A DNA stretch of 64,000 nt from the NCBI RefSeq assembly GCF_900291015.1, contig NZ_OLKL01000010.1, positions 330,736-394,735 on the forward strand, written 5' to 3'. The DNA comes from Pseudomonas persica. Lineage in GTDB: Bacteria; Pseudomonadota; Gammaproteobacteria; Pseudomonadales; Pseudomonadaceae. Position 1 is the stretch's first letter, and each line of letters opens with the position of its first letter. Shown in pieces: positions 50,702 to 62,228 of this stretch. The notes beneath the pieces are model-generated. The model was given only the letters and a program-made list of their open reading frames with translations, was not told the origin of the DNA and did no database searches. Made by a program: the position numbers and the translations under genes.

Positions 50702-52171
50702 ATGGCTGCTATCAGTGTCGAACCTTGCACCTTTGCCCTGTTTGGCGCCCTTGGCGACCTGGCATTGCGCAAGCTGTTTCCTGCGCTCTACCAACTCGAC
50801 CGGGCCAACCTGTTGCACCCGGATACCCGCCTGTTGGCGCTGGCCCGTGAGGCCGGTAGCGCGCAGGAGCACCTGGACAGCATCGAAGCGCACCTGCGCC
50901 GGCATGTGCCCGAGGCCGATATCGAGCCTGCTGCGCTGGGCCGTTTCCTCGCCCGGCTGAGCTACCAGCACCTGGACTTTCTCCAGCCCGAGGGCTATCA
51001 GGCCCTGGCCGAGCAGTTGCCGGGCGAGTTGCCGCTGATCGCCTACTTCGCCACCGCAGCGGCGGTGTACGGGGCCATCTGCGAAAACCTCGACAAGGCC
51101 GGGCTGGCCGCGCGCACCCGGGTGGTGCTGGAGAAGCCCATTGGCCACGACCTGGAGTCGTCGCGCCGGGTCAACGATGCCGTAGCGCGGTTCTTCCCCG
51201 AGAACCGGGTCTACCGCATCGACCACTACCTGGGCAAGGAAACGGTGCAGAACCTGATCGCCCTGCGCTTCGCCAACAGCCTGTTCGAAACCCAGTGGAA
51301 CCAGAATTCCATCTCCCATGTGGAGATCACCGTCGCCGAAAAGGTCGGCATCGAAGGCCGCTGGGGCTACTTCGACAAGGCCGGCCAGCTGCGCGACATG
51401 ATCCAGAACCACCTGCTGCAGCTGCTGTGCCTGATCGCCATGGACCCGCCCAGCGAACTGTCCGCCGATGCCATCCGTGACGAGAAGGTCAAGGTACTCA
51501 AGGCCCTGGCACCGATCACCGGCGAAGGGTTGAGCACCCGTGTGGTGCGCGGCCAGTACATCGCCGGCTACAGCGAAGGCAAGCCGGTGCCCGGTTATCT
51601 GGAAGAAGACAACGCCAACGCCCAGAGCGACACCGAAACCTTTGTCGCCCTGCGTGCCGATATCCGCAACTGGCGCTGGTCGGGCGTGCCGTTCTACCTG
51701 CGTACCGGCAAGCGCATGCCGCAGAAGCTGTCGCAGATCGTCATCCACTTCAAGGAAACGCCGCACTACATCTTCGCCCCGGAACAGCGTTTGCAGATCG
51801 GTAACAAGCTGATCATCCGCTTGCAACCGGATGAAGGCATTTCTTTACGGGTGATGACCAAGGAGCAGGGCCTGGACAAAGGCATGCAGCTGCGCAGCGG
51901 CCCGTTGCAGCTCAATTTCTCCGACACCTGGCGCAGTGCAAGGATTCCGGATGCCTACGAGCGGCTGTTGCTCGAAGTGATGCGTGGTAACCAGAACCTG
52001 TTCGTGCGCAAGGACGAAATCGAGTATGCCTGGAAGTGGTGCGACCAGTTGATCGCCGGCTGGCGTAACGCCGGTGATGCGCCCAAGCCATACGCGGCAG
52101 GCTCCTGGGGGCCGATGAGCTCGATTGCACTGATCACGCGCGATGGGAGGGCGTGGTATGGGGATATCTGA
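50702..52171 (+). CDS. zwf: Glucose-6-phosphate 1-dehydrogenase
   Basis: Oxidises glucose 6-phosphate to 6-phosphogluconolactone with NADP+ (and often NAD+ in pseudomonads). The protein is 489 residues. The nucleotide fold begins [20 protein letters not shown], the active-site signature is [13 protein letters not shown] near residue 175, and the substrate-contact [11 protein letters not shown] lies near 330. It heads zwf-pgl-eda: pgl starts 14 bases before its stop. HexR control is inferred from the operator upstream. A paralogue may exist elsewhere, as in other P. putida strains. Confidence 0.98.
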   Translation: MAAISVEPCTFALFGALGDLALRKLFPALYQLDRANLLHPDTRLLALAREAGSAQEHLDSIEAHLRRHVPEADIEPAALGRFLARLSYQHLDFLQPEGYQALAEQLPGELPLIAYFATAAAVYGAICENLDKAGLAARTRVVLEKPIGHDLESSRRVNDAVARFFPENRVYRIDHYLGKETVQNLIALRFANSLFETQWNQNSISHVEITVAEKVGIEGRWGYFDKAGQLRDMIQNHLLQLLCLIAMDPPSELSADAIRDEKVKVLKALAPITGEGLSTRVVRGQYIAGYSEGKPVPGYLEEDNANAQSDTETFVALRADIRNWRWSGVPFYLRTGKRMPQKLSQIVIHFKETPHYIFAPEQRLQIGNKLIIRLQPDEGISLRVMTKEQGLDKGMQLRSGPLQLNFSDTWRSARIPDAYERLLLEVMRGNQNLFVRKDEIEYAWKWCDQLIAGWRNAGDAPKPYAAGSWGPMSSIALITRDGRAWYGDI

Positions 52172-52871
52172 ACTGAAACTGCCAGCGGTTGTGAAGGTGC
52201 ATGAGCTGGCGGATGCCAAGGCTCTGGCCGCAACCCAGGCCCATGACGTGGCTGAGCGCCTGCGCGCCGCCATTGCCGCCAAGGGCCAGGCCTGCGTGGT
52301 GCTATCCGGTGGCCGTAGCCCGGTGCCGTTCCTGGAGAAACTGGCCGGCGAGCATCTGGACTGGGCCAAGGTCACCGTCAGCCTGGCCGATGAGCGCTGG
52401 GTGCCAGTGGAGCACGCCGACAGCAACGCCGGCCTGCTGGCTCGCCACCTGTTCAAGGGCGCGGCGGCCAAGGCCCGTTTCATTGGCCTGTACCAGCAGG
52501 CGGAGAACCTCGATGCCGCTGCGGGCAAGGCCGATCAGGCCCTGGCCGAGCTGCCACCGATCGACGTATTGGTGCTGGGCATGGGCGACGATGGCCATAC
52601 CGCTTCGCTGTTCCCCGCCAGCCCCAACCTGGAAGCAGGCCTCGACTTGGCCGACCCGCGTCGCTGTCTGCCCTTGCTGGCACCGAATGTGCCGCGCCAG
52701 CGCCTGTCGATGACCCGCTCGCTGCTGGCCAGCTCCGCCTTTACCGCGCTGTCCGTGCAAGGGCAGGGCAAACTTGCCACCCTGCGCACCGCGCTGGCGG
52801 GCACCGACCTTACTGAAATGCCGATTCGCGCTTTTCTTCACGCCCCCCTGGACATCTACTGGTGCCCATGA
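52158..52871 (+). CDS. pgl: 6-phosphogluconolactonase
   Basis: Hydrolyses 6-phosphogluconolactone to 6-phosphogluconate, between Zwf and Edd. The protein is 237 residues of the DevB/SOL type. Family motifs are [17 protein letters not shown] near residue 45, [20 protein letters not shown] near 73, and [17 protein letters not shown] near 140. The start is the ATG at 52158, inside the end of zwf (14-base overlap); an earlier in-frame ATG at 52143 has no better ribosome site. The downstream eda gene starts 17 bases after the stop. Confidence 0.96.
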   Translation: MGISELKLPAVVKVHELADAKALAATQAHDVAERLRAAIAAKGQACVVLSGGRSPVPFLEKLAGEHLDWAKVTVSLADERWVPVEHADSNAGLLARHLFKGAAAKARFIGLYQQAENLDAAAGKADQALAELPPIDVLVLGMGDDGHTASLFPASPNLEAGLDLADPRRCLPLLAPNVPRQRLSMTRSLLASSAFTALSVQGQGKLATLRTALAGTDLTEMPIRAFLHAPLDIYWCP

Positions 52872-52888
52872 GCCAAGGATCCACAGTC

Positions 52889-53569
52889 ATGACCACCCTC
52901 GAACGCCCACAGCCCAAGCTCTCGATGGCCGACAAAGCCGCACGGATCGACGCCATTTGCAAAAAGGCGCGCATCCTGCCGGTGATCACCATCGCCCGTG
53001 AGGAAGACATCCTGCCGCTGGCTGATGCCCTGGCCGCCGGCGGTATCCGTACCCTGGAAGTGACCTTGCGCTCGCAGTATGGCCTGAAGGCCATCCAGGT
53101 GCTGCGCGAACAGCGCCCGGAGCTATGTGTCGGTGCCGGCACCGTCCTCGACCGCAGCATGTTCGCTGCCGTTGAGGCTGCGGGCGCGCAGTTTGTCGTT
53201 ACCCCGGGCATTACCCAGGACATTCTCGAAGCCGGTGTAGACAGCGAGATCCCACTGCTGCCAGGCATCAGCACGCCGTCCGAAATCATGATGGGCTACG
53301 CTCTGGGCTATCGCCGCTTCAAGCTGTTCCCGGCAGAAATCAGCGGTGGCGTGGCGGCGATCAAGGCCTTTGGCGGGCCGTTCGGCGATATTCGTTTCTG
53401 CCCTACGGGCGGCGTGAACCCGGCCAACGTACGCAATTACATGGCCTTGCCCAATGTGATGTGCGTGGGTGGCACCTGGATGCTCGACAGCAGCTGGATC
53501 AAGAACGGCGATTGGGCGCGGATCGAAGCCTGCAGTTTGGAGGCAATGGCGCTGCTGGACGCCAACTGA
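52889..53569 (+). CDS. eda: KDPG aldolase (bifunctional KHG/KDPG aldolase)
   Basis: Splits KDPG to pyruvate and glyceraldehyde 3-phosphate, ending the Entner-Doudoroff route. The protein is 226 residues. The Schiff-base lysine lies in RRFKLFPAEISGG near residue 145, and the catalytic glutamate in RTLEVTLRSQYG near 56. GTVLDRSMFAA and TPGITQDILEAG are also typical. I chose the ATG at 52889 (MTTLERPQPKLS), with AAGGAT upstream. An ATG at 52868 that overlaps the pgl stop (ATGA) is a real alternative and would add seven residues. It is the last gene of the zwf operon. Confidence 0.97.
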   Translation: MTTLERPQPKLSMADKAARIDAICKKARILPVITIAREEDILPLADALAAGGIRTLEVTLRSQYGLKAIQVLREQRPELCVGAGTVLDRSMFAAVEAAGAQFVVTPGITQDILEAGVDSEIPLLPGISTPSEIMMGYALGYRRFKLFPAEISGGVAAIKAFGGPFGDIRFCPTGGVNPANVRNYMALPNVMCVGGTWMLDSSWIKNGDWARIEACSLEAMALLDAN

Positions 53570-53650
53570 ATTTGTTGTGTGCTTTACGGCTTATGGGGCG
53601 CTTGGTCGGCGCCCCTTTTTTTTGCCTGGAATTCTTCTGTTGCCTGTACC

Positions 53651-53744
53651 GGCCCTATCGCCGGCAAGCCAGCTCCCACAGGTATTGCACAGCACCTGAG
53701 AGCGGCGCGATCCCTGTGGGAGCGGGTTCACCCGCGAAGAGGCC
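53651..53744. repeat. Hybrid pair made of two different REP types
   Basis: Left element GGCCCTATCGCCGGCAAGCC (then AGCTCCCACAGG) belongs to the GCCGGCAAGCC type. The right element, CCCTGTGGGAGCGGGTTCAC (then CCGCGAAGAGGCC), belongs to the GCGGGTTTACCCGC type. Only the CTCCCACAGG halves and outer GGCC ends pair with each other. It lies between convergent eda and leuA. Confidence 0.88.
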
Positions 53745-53757
53745 GATACAGGCCAAC

Positions 53758-53788
53758 AAAAAAGCCCGCATCACAGGATGCGGGCTTT
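53758..53788 (-). terminator. Terminator of leuA, also usable for eda
   Basis: Stem AAAGCCCGCATC / GATGCGGGCTTT with loop ACAG. On the minus strand it is followed by a T-run, 20 bases after the leuA stop. The stem is symmetric enough to serve the convergent eda transcript too. Confidence 0.9.
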
Positions 53789-53808
53789 CTCGTTCATCGT
53801 GGTACGGC

Positions 53809-55482
53809 TCAGGCCGCCTTGGCTTCCTGCTGGCTCAGCGAGCGGTTCAGCGCGCTGAACAGGGCCTTGAAGCTGGCCGTGGTGAAGTTTTCATCGATGC
53901 CCACACCATGTACCGGGCGGCCACTGGCCACGCGCAGTTCGATATAGGCCGCAGCCTTGGCATTGGTACCGGCGCCAATGGCGTGCTCGTTGTAGTCCAT
54001 GATCTCCACGGCAATCGGCAGGCCGGCCACCAGCGCTTCCAGCGCGCCGTTGCCCTTGCCGCGCCAGTGCAGGGTGGTTTCGCCTTCACCGGCGACCTCC
54101 ACTTCCACGGCGCTGTGGCCGTTCTCTTCCTGCAGGCGGTGGCTGACCAGCGCATAGGGGGCGTTGGCCTGGAGGTACTCCTTGTGCAGCAGGTTGTAGA
54201 TCTGCTGGGCGGTCATTTCCAGGCCCAGGCGGTCGGTTTCACCCTGTACTACCTGGCTGAATTCGATCTGCATGCGGCGCGGCAGGCTGATGCCGTATTC
54301 CTGCTCGAGCAGGTAGGTGATGCCGCCTTTGCCCGACTGGCTGTTGACGCGGATCACCGCCTCGTAGCTGCGGCCGATGTCGGCCGGGTCGATCGGCAGG
54401 TATGGCACTTCCCACAGTTCGCCTTCCTGCTGCTTGGCGAAGCCTTTGCGGATGGCGTCCTGGTGCGAGCCGGAGAATGCGGTGTGGACCAGGTCGCCCA
54501 CATACGGATGACGTGGGTGCACTGGCAACTGGTTGCACTCTTCGACCACCTTGCGCACGCCGTCGATGTCGGAGAAGTCCAGCAGCGGGTCGATGCCCTG
54601 GGTGTAGAGGTTCAGCGCCAGGGTCACCAGGTCGACGTTACCGGTACGCTCGCCGTTGCCGAACAGGCAGCCTTCGGCGCGGTCGGCACCGGCCATCAGG
54701 CCCAGCTCGGTGGCGGCGATGCCGGTGCCACGGTCGTTGTGGCAGTGCAGGCTGATGATTACGCTGTCGCGGCGGCTGACGTTGCGGCAGAACCACTCGA
54801 TCTGGTCGGCGTAGATGTTCGGCGTGGACACTTCCACGGTAGCCGGCAGGTTGAGGATGATCTTGTGCTCAGGGGTCGGGTTCCACACCTCGATGACCGC
54901 GTCGCAGACTTCCTTGGCGAACTCCATCTCGGTGGCGCTGAAGGTTTCCGGCGAGTACTGGAAGGTCCACTGGGTTTCCGGCTGCTGGGCGGCGTATTTG
55001 ACGAACAGCTTGGCCGCATTCACCGCGATGTCCTTCACGCCTTGCTTGTCCTGGTTGAAGACGATGCGGCGGAACGACGGGCTGGTGGCGTTGTACAGGT
55101 GGACGATGGCCTTCTTCGCCCCGCGCAGTGACTCGAAGGTGCGGGCGATGAGGTCTTCACGGGCCTGGGTGAGCACCTGAATGGTGGTGTCGTCCGGGAT
55201 GTGGCCGTCTTCGATCAGCATGCGCACGAAGTCGAAATCGGTCTGCGAGGCGGACGGGAACGAGGCTTCGATTTCCTTCACGCCAACCTGCACCAGGGTC
55301 TTCCAGAAGCGCAGTTTCTTCTCCGAATCCATCGGCTCGATCAGCGACTGGTTGCCATCACGCAGGTCGGAGCTGCACCAGATTGGCGCGGCGGTGATGG
55401 TCTTCGACGGCCAGGTACGGTCAGGCAGGTCGATGGTCGGGAAAGCGCGGTATTTCTTCGAAGGGTCTTTGAGCATGGTCAT
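53809..55482 (-). CDS. leuA: 2-isopropylmalate synthase
   Basis: First committed step of leucine synthesis: condenses acetyl-CoA with 2-ketoisovalerate. The protein is 557 residues, the longer class common in pseudomonads and actinobacteria. The catalytic N-terminus has [17 protein letters not shown] near residue 37 and the histidine pair region [13 protein letters not shown] near 250. A C-terminal regulatory domain (about 430-557) should carry leucine feedback. The start at 55482 ([11 protein letters not shown]) has AAAGGA eight bases ahead. A short leucine-rich leader ORF lies upstream, suggesting translation-based control. Confidence 0.97.
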   Translation of the reverse strand: MTMLKDPSKKYRAFPTIDLPDRTWPSKTITAAPIWCSSDLRDGNQSLIEPMDSEKKLRFWKTLVQVGVKEIEASFPSASQTDFDFVRMLIEDGHIPDDTTIQVLTQAREDLIARTFESLRGAKKAIVHLYNATSPSFRRIVFNQDKQGVKDIAVNAAKLFVKYAAQQPETQWTFQYSPETFSATEMEFAKEVCDAVIEVWNPTPEHKIILNLPATVEVSTPNIYADQIEWFCRNVSRRDSVIISLHCHNDRGTGIAATELGLMAGADRAEGCLFGNGERTGNVDLVTLALNLYTQGIDPLLDFSDIDGVRKVVEECNQLPVHPRHPYVGDLVHTAFSGSHQDAIRKGFAKQQEGELWEVPYLPIDPADIGRSYEAVIRVNSQSGKGGITYLLEQEYGISLPRRMQIEFSQVVQGETDRLGLEMTAQQIYNLLHKEYLQANAPYALVSHRLQEENGHSAVEVEVAGEGETTLHWRGKGNGALEALVAGLPIAVEIMDYNEHAIGAGTNAKAAAYIELRVASGRPVHGVGIDENFTTASFKALFSALNRSLSQQEAKAA

Positions 55483-55558
55483 GGAAGCAATCCTTTTGTG
55501 TGCGGCCGAGATCGGGCCTGCCGAGCGATAACAAGATGAAGAGGCGAGGCGACGCGAT

Positions 55559-55636
55559 TCAGCCTGGTAGTCGGGCGCTGACCAGGCAGAGGCTGCGATG
55601 TTGTCGGAGCAGGATGAGGGTGCTGAAGGTTTTCAT
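55559..55636 (-). CDS. Possible leuA leader peptide
   Basis: A 25-codon [23 protein letters not shown] plus ARLPG, stops 76 bases before leuA. Six of the 25 residues are leucine and two more are Val/Ile, several as CTC/CTG clusters (LILL at residues 7-10). Such leader peptides report leucyl-tRNA supply to the ribosome. I see no classic terminator between it and leuA, so it could work by another kind of leader folding or be chance. AGGG eight bases before the ATG is a weak ribosome site. Confidence 0.55.
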   Translation of the reverse strand: MKTFSTLILLRQHRSLCLVSARLPG

Positions 55637-55810
55637 GCCTTCAACCCTAACCAGTGGGGTGGGGGATGGCAAGTGTTCGAAAAAAATTGAGAGGAATGCT
55701 TAAAAAAAGCTGTTAAGCGAGATTTTATGGCTGGTTTATTCTGGGTGCTTCTTTATTTTTGCGCGGTATTTTTCGATGGCGCAACACAGTTGAACTGATG
55801 TCGACTGTGC

Positions 55811-55890
55811 TGGCCCTTTCGCGGGTGAACCCGCTTCCACAGGTGTAGCGCTATCCCTGTGGGAGCGGGTTTACCCGCGAAGAGGCCGGC
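55811..55890. repeat. REP pair, leuA upstream region to M23 gene end
   Basis: Inverted pair: TGGCCCTTTCGCGGGTGAAC (then CCGCTTCCACAGG) on the left and CCCTGTGGGAGCGGGTTTAC (then CCGCGAAGAGGCCGGC) on the right. Bases 55637-55810 between this and the leader ORF are AT-rich and should hold the leuA promoter; I could not place it. Confidence 0.92.
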
Positions 55891-55906
55891 ACAGGCAGCA
55901 CCGTTC

Positions 55907-56734
55907 TCAGGGCTGGAACGCGCCAATGAATATCGCCGGGTCCACCCGCGCATCATTCAGGCTGACGTTCCAGTGCATATGCGGCCCGGTAGCCCGCCCG
56001 GTCGAGCCCACGCGCCCGACCACCTCGCCCCGGCGCAGCTGCTGGCCGACCTGCACATCGATCTTCGACATGTGGCAGAACATGCTGATAAAACCCTGCC
56101 CGTGGTCGACGAACACCGTGCGGCCATTGAAGAAGTAATCCCCCACCAGGATCACCCTGCCATTGGCCGGGGTCTTGATCGGCGTGCCGGCCGGTACCGC
56201 GAAGTCCAGCCCGGCATGCGGGTTGCGTTCTTCGCCATTGAAGAAGCGCCGCACGCCGAACTTGCTCGACAGCGGGCCGTTGACCGGCTTGTCGAAGATC
56301 AGGTTGCTCGGCAGGGTCGGGCTGAAGCTGCGGTAAGCCGCGATCTGCTCGGCCAGTTCGCGGTCGATGCGTTTGAGGTCGGCCGGGTTCGGGTTGACCT
56401 GGCGGGTGTTCTTCAAAGTGATGCGCTGCTCGGGGTATTTCTTGCTACCGACGGTGAAGGGCAGGGTACGGCCGCCCTGGTTCAGCACTGCAGTGCCGGG
56501 CTTCTGGGTCAGCGGAATGCCGACGATGGCCAGCCAGTTGTCCTGCTCCTTCACCACCAGCACCGGCTTGCCGTCAAAGCGGGCGGTTGGCGCGCTGGTG
56601 GCGGGGCCGAGGTCGACTACCGCCACGCCGCCGGGTACCGGCTTGTTCAGCGTGCGGGTGATGTAGCTGGCCTGGGCGCCGCCGGCCAGCAGCAGGAGGG
56701 AAAGGGCAAGCAGGGGCGCGAGCAGGCGGGGCAT
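55907..56734 (-). CDS. Secreted M23-family (LytM-type) peptidase
   Basis: A 275-residue periplasmic zinc metallopeptidase or related factor. The signal peptide is residues 1-22 (LLALSLLLLAGGAQAS). The C-terminal LytM domain (about 165-265) keeps the zinc ligands HAGLD and the HMHW motif in GRATGPHMHWNVSLN, plus a third His in FCHMSKID. All usual ligands are present, so it is likely an active peptidoglycan endopeptidase. The N-terminal half holds a beta-rich domain. It begins three bases after the xseA stop, so it is transcribed with it, although no functional link is obvious. Confidence 0.92.
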   Translation of the reverse strand: MPRLLAPLLALSLLLLAGGAQASYITRTLNKPVPGGVAVVDLGPATSAPTARFDGKPVLVVKEQDNWLAIVGIPLTQKPGTAVLNQGGRTLPFTVGSKKYPEQRITLKNTRQVNPNPADLKRIDRELAEQIAAYRSFSPTLPSNLIFDKPVNGPLSSKFGVRRFFNGEERNPHAGLDFAVPAGTPIKTPANGRVILVGDYFFNGRTVFVDHGQGFISMFCHMSKIDVQVGQQLRRGEVVGRVGSTGRATGPHMHWNVSLNDARVDPAIFIGAFQP

Positions 56735-56737
56735 GTG

Positions 56738-58117
56738 TCAGTCCAGAAGTGAGAGGGTGACCGGGGTCAGGTGGTTGTCTTCGACCCGCACCAACAGCTC
56801 GCCTTCGTTCAGGCGGGCGGTCAGGCGCTGGCCATTGCGGGTCTGTTCGGCGCTGCGGATGGCCTGGCCCTGTTCGTCCAGCAGGATGCTGTAGCCGCGG
56901 GCCAGGGTGGCCAGCGGGCTGACCACCTGCAGTGTCTGCAACTGGGCCTGGAAGCGCTGGCGGCGGTCCTTGAGCACTTCGCGCATTGCCCGTGGCAGGC
57001 GTTCGGCGAGGCTGTCCAGGCGTTGGCCCAGCAGTTTCAGGGTACGCCCCGGGTGCTGCGCGGCGAGGCGGGTGTCCAGGCGTGCCAGGCGCTCGCGGCG
57101 CTGGTTGAGGTTGAGCATGAACGCGCGGCGCAGGCGCATGTCCAGGTCGTCCAGGCGCTGGGCCTGCTGGCGCAAGCGCTCGCCCGGGTGGCGCAGGCGC
57201 CGGGTCAGCGACTCGAGGCGCAGGCGGTCGTGGCTCAGGCGGTTCTGCATGCGCAGCAGCAGGCGCCGTTGCAGGCCATCCAGGCGTTGCTGCAGGCCAC
57301 TGTTGTCGGGTGCCAAAAGCTCGGCGGCGGCAGACGGTGTGGGGGCGCGCACGTCGGCGACGAAGTCGCTGATCGAGACATCGGTCTCATGGCCCACGGC
57401 GCTGACAATCGGTGTTACACAGGCGGCCACGGCACGCGCCACGGCTTCTTCGTTGAAGCACCACAGGTCTTCCAGCGAGCCGCCGCCCCGGGCCAGGATC
57501 AGTGCATCGAAACCGAGGCTGTCGGCCAGGCGGATGGCGCGCACGATCTGTGCAATGGCTTCGCGGCCCTGTACTGCGGTGGGGATCAGGTTCAGCTCCA
57601 CCTGCGGGGCGCGCCGGCCGAACACGCTGATGATGTCGCGGATCACCGCGCCGGTGGGCGAGGTGATGATGCCGATGCGCTGCGGGTGGGCTGGCAGCGG
57701 CTGCTTGCGTTCGGCACTGAACAGCCCCTCGGCACCGAGCTTTTCCTTCAGCGCCTCGAAGGCCAGGCGCAAGGCGCCATCACCGGCCGGCTCGACGGTG
57801 TCGAGAATCAGTTGGTAGTCGCCACGCCCCTCGAACAGCGAAACCTTGCCGCGCACCCGCACCGCCAGGCCGTCGCGCAGGGCCTGGCGCACCCGCGTGG
57901 CGCTCTGCCGGAACAGCGCGCAACGCACCTGTGCGCCGCTGTCCTTGAGGGTGAAGTACATGTGGCCGGAGGCCGGGCGGGCGAGGTTGGAAATCTCGCC
58001 TTCCACCCACACGCTGCGGAACACGTCTTCCAGCAGCACGCGGGCGCGGCCGTTGAGTTGGCTGACGGTAAGGACCTCGCGGTCCAGGCCGAGTCGTTCG
58101 AAGGGGTCTCTGATCAT
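56738..58117 (-). CDS. xseA: Exodeoxyribonuclease VII large subunit
   Basis: Large subunit of the ExoVII single-strand exonuclease used in mismatch repair and damage tolerance; the small subunit XseB is encoded elsewhere. The protein is 459 residues. An N-terminal OB fold (LTVSQLNGRARVLLED, then SVWVEGEISNLARPASGHMY) is followed by the catalytic domain with ITSPTGAVIRDI near residue 143 and ILARGGGSLEDLWCFNEE near 210. A long Arg/Leu-rich coiled-coil region (about 270-400) binds XseB. The start MIRDPFERLGLDRE (58117) is chosen over an upstream ATG by similarity. Confidence 0.96.
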   Translation of the reverse strand: MIRDPFERLGLDREVLTVSQLNGRARVLLEDVFRSVWVEGEISNLARPASGHMYFTLKDSGAQVRCALFRQSATRVRQALRDGLAVRVRGKVSLFEGRGDYQLILDTVEPAGDGALRLAFEALKEKLGAEGLFSAERKQPLPAHPQRIGIITSPTGAVIRDIISVFGRRAPQVELNLIPTAVQGREAIAQIVRAIRLADSLGFDALILARGGGSLEDLWCFNEEAVARAVAACVTPIVSAVGHETDVSISDFVADVRAPTPSAAAELLAPDNSGLQQRLDGLQRRLLLRMQNRLSHDRLRLESLTRRLRHPGERLRQQAQRLDDLDMRLRRAFMLNLNQRRERLARLDTRLAAQHPGRTLKLLGQRLDSLAERLPRAMREVLKDRRQRFQAQLQTLQVVSPLATLARGYSILLDEQGQAIRSAEQTRNGQRLTARLNEGELLVRVEDNHLTPVTLSLLD

Positions 58118-58158
58118 GGCGGGCATCATAAAGGACATCGGCCCCGGTTGTCTGTCCC

Positions 58159-58252
58159 GGCCCTATCGCCGGCAAGCCGGCTCCCACAAGTATCGCGCTG
58201 GCTTGGGCCTCATGCTGTCCCTGTGTGAGCCGGCTTGCCGGCGATGGGGCCC
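58159..58252. repeat. GCCGGCAAGCC-type REP pair after LysR gene
   Basis: Inverted pair: CGGCCCTATCGCCGGCAAGC (then CGGCTCCCACA) and TGTGTGAGCCGGCTTGCCGG (then CGATGGGGCC). It lies between the xseA start and the LysR stop. Confidence 0.92.
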
Positions 58253-58253
58253 T

Positions 58254-59132
58254 TCAGGCCTGCATCGCCGTCACGAACTGGCGCACCATCTGACCTGCAT
58301 CGCGCCTGCAAGCCATCGCCACAGTACTCTCACACCCTCCCTCCAGCGCCACGAAGCTGACTGAGGCTGGTGCAATCTCGCGCATGCACGCCGGCAGCAG
58401 CGCTACCCCAAACCCTGCCTGAATCAGCTGCAACTGGGTGGTCTTGCGCGACAGCACCTGCGCCGCGCGCGGGAAAAAGCCAGCATCCATGCACAGTGAG
58501 GCCGACAAGTAGCTCAGCCCGCCACGGTCCCGGTGCGGGATGGAAATGAAGCGTTCTGCCCGCAACTGTTCAAGCTTCACCTGTGGCGCGTCAGCCAACG
58601 GATGCCCAGCGGCAACCGCAAGCAGCAATGGCTCACTGAACAGCGTATGCAGGACCACGCCTTCATGCTGGCGCAACACAGGCAAACGCAGCAGACCGAT
58701 ATCCAGCCGTCCGCCAGCAATATCCTCCAGTTGCGCCTCCGACGACTGCTGGGCAATTTCCAGCGAAACCCCTGGGTTGTCGCGTAAGTAACCGCTCAGG
58801 CGAGCCAGCAGCGGGCCGGTCAGCGGCACCGTACTGGAGTGGTTCAGGCGCAGGCTGCCCTGCAGCCCTTCACCAATGTCGCGGGTCACACGCTCAGCTT
58901 GCGCCAGGTCGGCCAGCAAGCGCCGCGCCCGTTCCAGAAAGGCCTGGCCAGCCAGTGTCAGGCGCGGCAGGCGTGCGGTGCGCTCGAACAGTGGAGTACC
59001 CAGTTGCTGCTCCAGCTCCTTGATCTGCCGGCTCAGTGCCGACTGGGCGACAAACAGCCGCTCGGCGGCAGCGCTGAAGCTGCCGCATTCAGCGATTTCC
59101 ACGAAATAACGCAACTGGCGGATCGACGTCAT
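58254..59132 (-). CDS. LysR-family regulator divergent from a TauE-type exporter
   Basis: A 292-residue LysR-type regulator. The helix-turn-helix is at residues 1-60 (IRQLRYFVEIAECGSFSAAA, then LFVAQSALSRQIKELEQQLG), and the co-inducer domain follows from about 90. The start at 59132 is preferred over an ATG five codons upstream because it matches the normal family N-terminus. It is divergent from the exporter gene across 97 bases, a layout that usually means the regulator controls its neighbour. The co-inducer is unknown. Its 3' end runs directly into a repeat pair. Confidence 0.9.
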   Translation of the reverse strand: MTSIRQLRYFVEIAECGSFSAAAERLFVAQSALSRQIKELEQQLGTPLFERTARLPRLTLAGQAFLERARRLLADLAQAERVTRDIGEGLQGSLRLNHSSTVPLTGPLLARLSGYLRDNPGVSLEIAQQSSEAQLEDIAGGRLDIGLLRLPVLRQHEGVVLHTLFSEPLLLAVAAGHPLADAPQVKLEQLRAERFISIPHRDRGGLSYLSASLCMDAGFFPRAAQVLSRKTTQLQLIQAGFGVALLPACMREIAPASVSFVALEGGCESTVAMACRRDAGQMVRQFVTAMQA

Positions 59133-59229
59133 GTCATGCCTTTTCAAGATGGCTATGGCGATAAAGGCATATTAGTCGGCATGGCTCATCGCTGGCTAAT
59201 CTTTGCCTGTCCTCCCAGGAATTGTTGCC

Positions 59230-59985
59230 ATGCTCGCCCCATTGTCGTTTTCCGGCCTTGACTGGCTGCCCATCCTGCTCGGTGTCGGCGCTGCCTACAT
59301 CGTCTTCGGCATCGCCGGTTTCGGCACCGCGCTGGTGGCCGGCCCGGTGCTTGTCCACTTCATGCCTCTGTCGCGGATCATTCCGCTGTTGGTGCTGCTG
59401 GACTTCGTCGCCGCCTTCGGCAACCTGCTGCCCTCACGCCGCGATGTGGTGCGGGGCGAGCTGCTGCGGCTGCTGCCGTTCATGGCCGTTGGCTGCACGC
59501 TGGGCGTGGTCTTCCTGCTACAGCTGAAGTCCGACCTGTTGCTGCTGCTGATGGGCTTGTTCGTCACGGCCTATGCCCTGTACGGGCTGACGGTGAAGGT
59601 GCGACCGGCCAGTTTGTCCGGTTTCTGGGCAATGCCGATGGGCACGGCAGGCGGGCTGTTCGGGGCCTTGTTCGGCAGCGGTGGCTTCCTTTATGCCCTG
59701 TACCTAAGTGCGCGGCTGGAGGTAAAGGAACAGGTGCGCGCCACCCAGAGCGCGCTGATCAGCTGCAGTACGGTAGTGCGCCTGACACTGTTCCTGATCG
59801 CTGGCGTGTATGCCGACCAAAGCCTGCTGCTGCTCGCCGCCTGTCTGGTACCGGTCATGCTTGTCGGTCTCTGGGTAGGGCGCAGGCTGACCCACCGGTT
59901 GTCCCGCGAAGCCTTCGTGCGCCTGGTCACCTGGCTGGTGCTGGCCAGCGGCCTGGCGCTTATCGGTCGCTACCTGAGCGCCTGA
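59230..59985 (+). CDS. TauE/SafE-family membrane permease
   Basis: A 251-residue inner-membrane protein of the TSUP (TauE/SafE) family, which moves sulfite, sulfonates, sulfoacetate or related organic anions. Eight or so membrane helices are visible. The two conserved glycine-rich half-repeats are IVFGIAGFGTALVAGPVLVH near residue 27 and GTAGGLFGALFGSGGFLYAL near 140. The ATG at 59230 follows AGGA by nine bases; an upstream in-frame ATG at 59203 lies inside the regulator's promoter region. The transported compound cannot be read from the sequence. Confidence 0.88.
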   Translation: MLAPLSFSGLDWLPILLGVGAAYIVFGIAGFGTALVAGPVLVHFMPLSRIIPLLVLLDFVAAFGNLLPSRRDVVRGELLRLLPFMAVGCTLGVVFLLQLKSDLLLLLMGLFVTAYALYGLTVKVRPASLSGFWAMPMGTAGGLFGALFGSGGFLYALYLSARLEVKEQVRATQSALISCSTVVRLTLFLIAGVYADQSLLLLAACLVPVMLVGLWVGRRLTHRLSREAFVRLVTWLVLASGLALIGRYLSA

Positions 59986-60036
59986 GCAGGCGGTAGAATT
60001 GCGTCATTACCGCAGTTTTTCAGGCTTGCCCCGTTC

Positions 60037-62150
<2,114 letters not shown>

Positions 62151-62171
62151 GGCTTCCAGCTACAACAGAAA

Positions 62172-62195
62172 GCGGGGCTGTCACGACAGCCCCGC
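62172..62195 (+). terminator. Strong hairpin between guaB and guaA
   Basis: GCGGGGCTGT-CACG-ACAGCCCCGC, a perfect 10-bp stem, 21 bases after guaB. The following bases (GTCGTTTCC) give only a weak T-run, so it may attenuate rather than stop guaA transcription. Confidence 0.6.
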
Positions 62196-62228
62196 GTCGT
62201 TTCCGATTTCCACTGACGAGATTGAGTC

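Noticed and set aside
55483..55558. Classical attenuator terminator between the leader ORF and leuA
   Set aside because: Only a weak GC hairpin and no T-run were found, so transcription attenuation of the E. coli kind is not supported.
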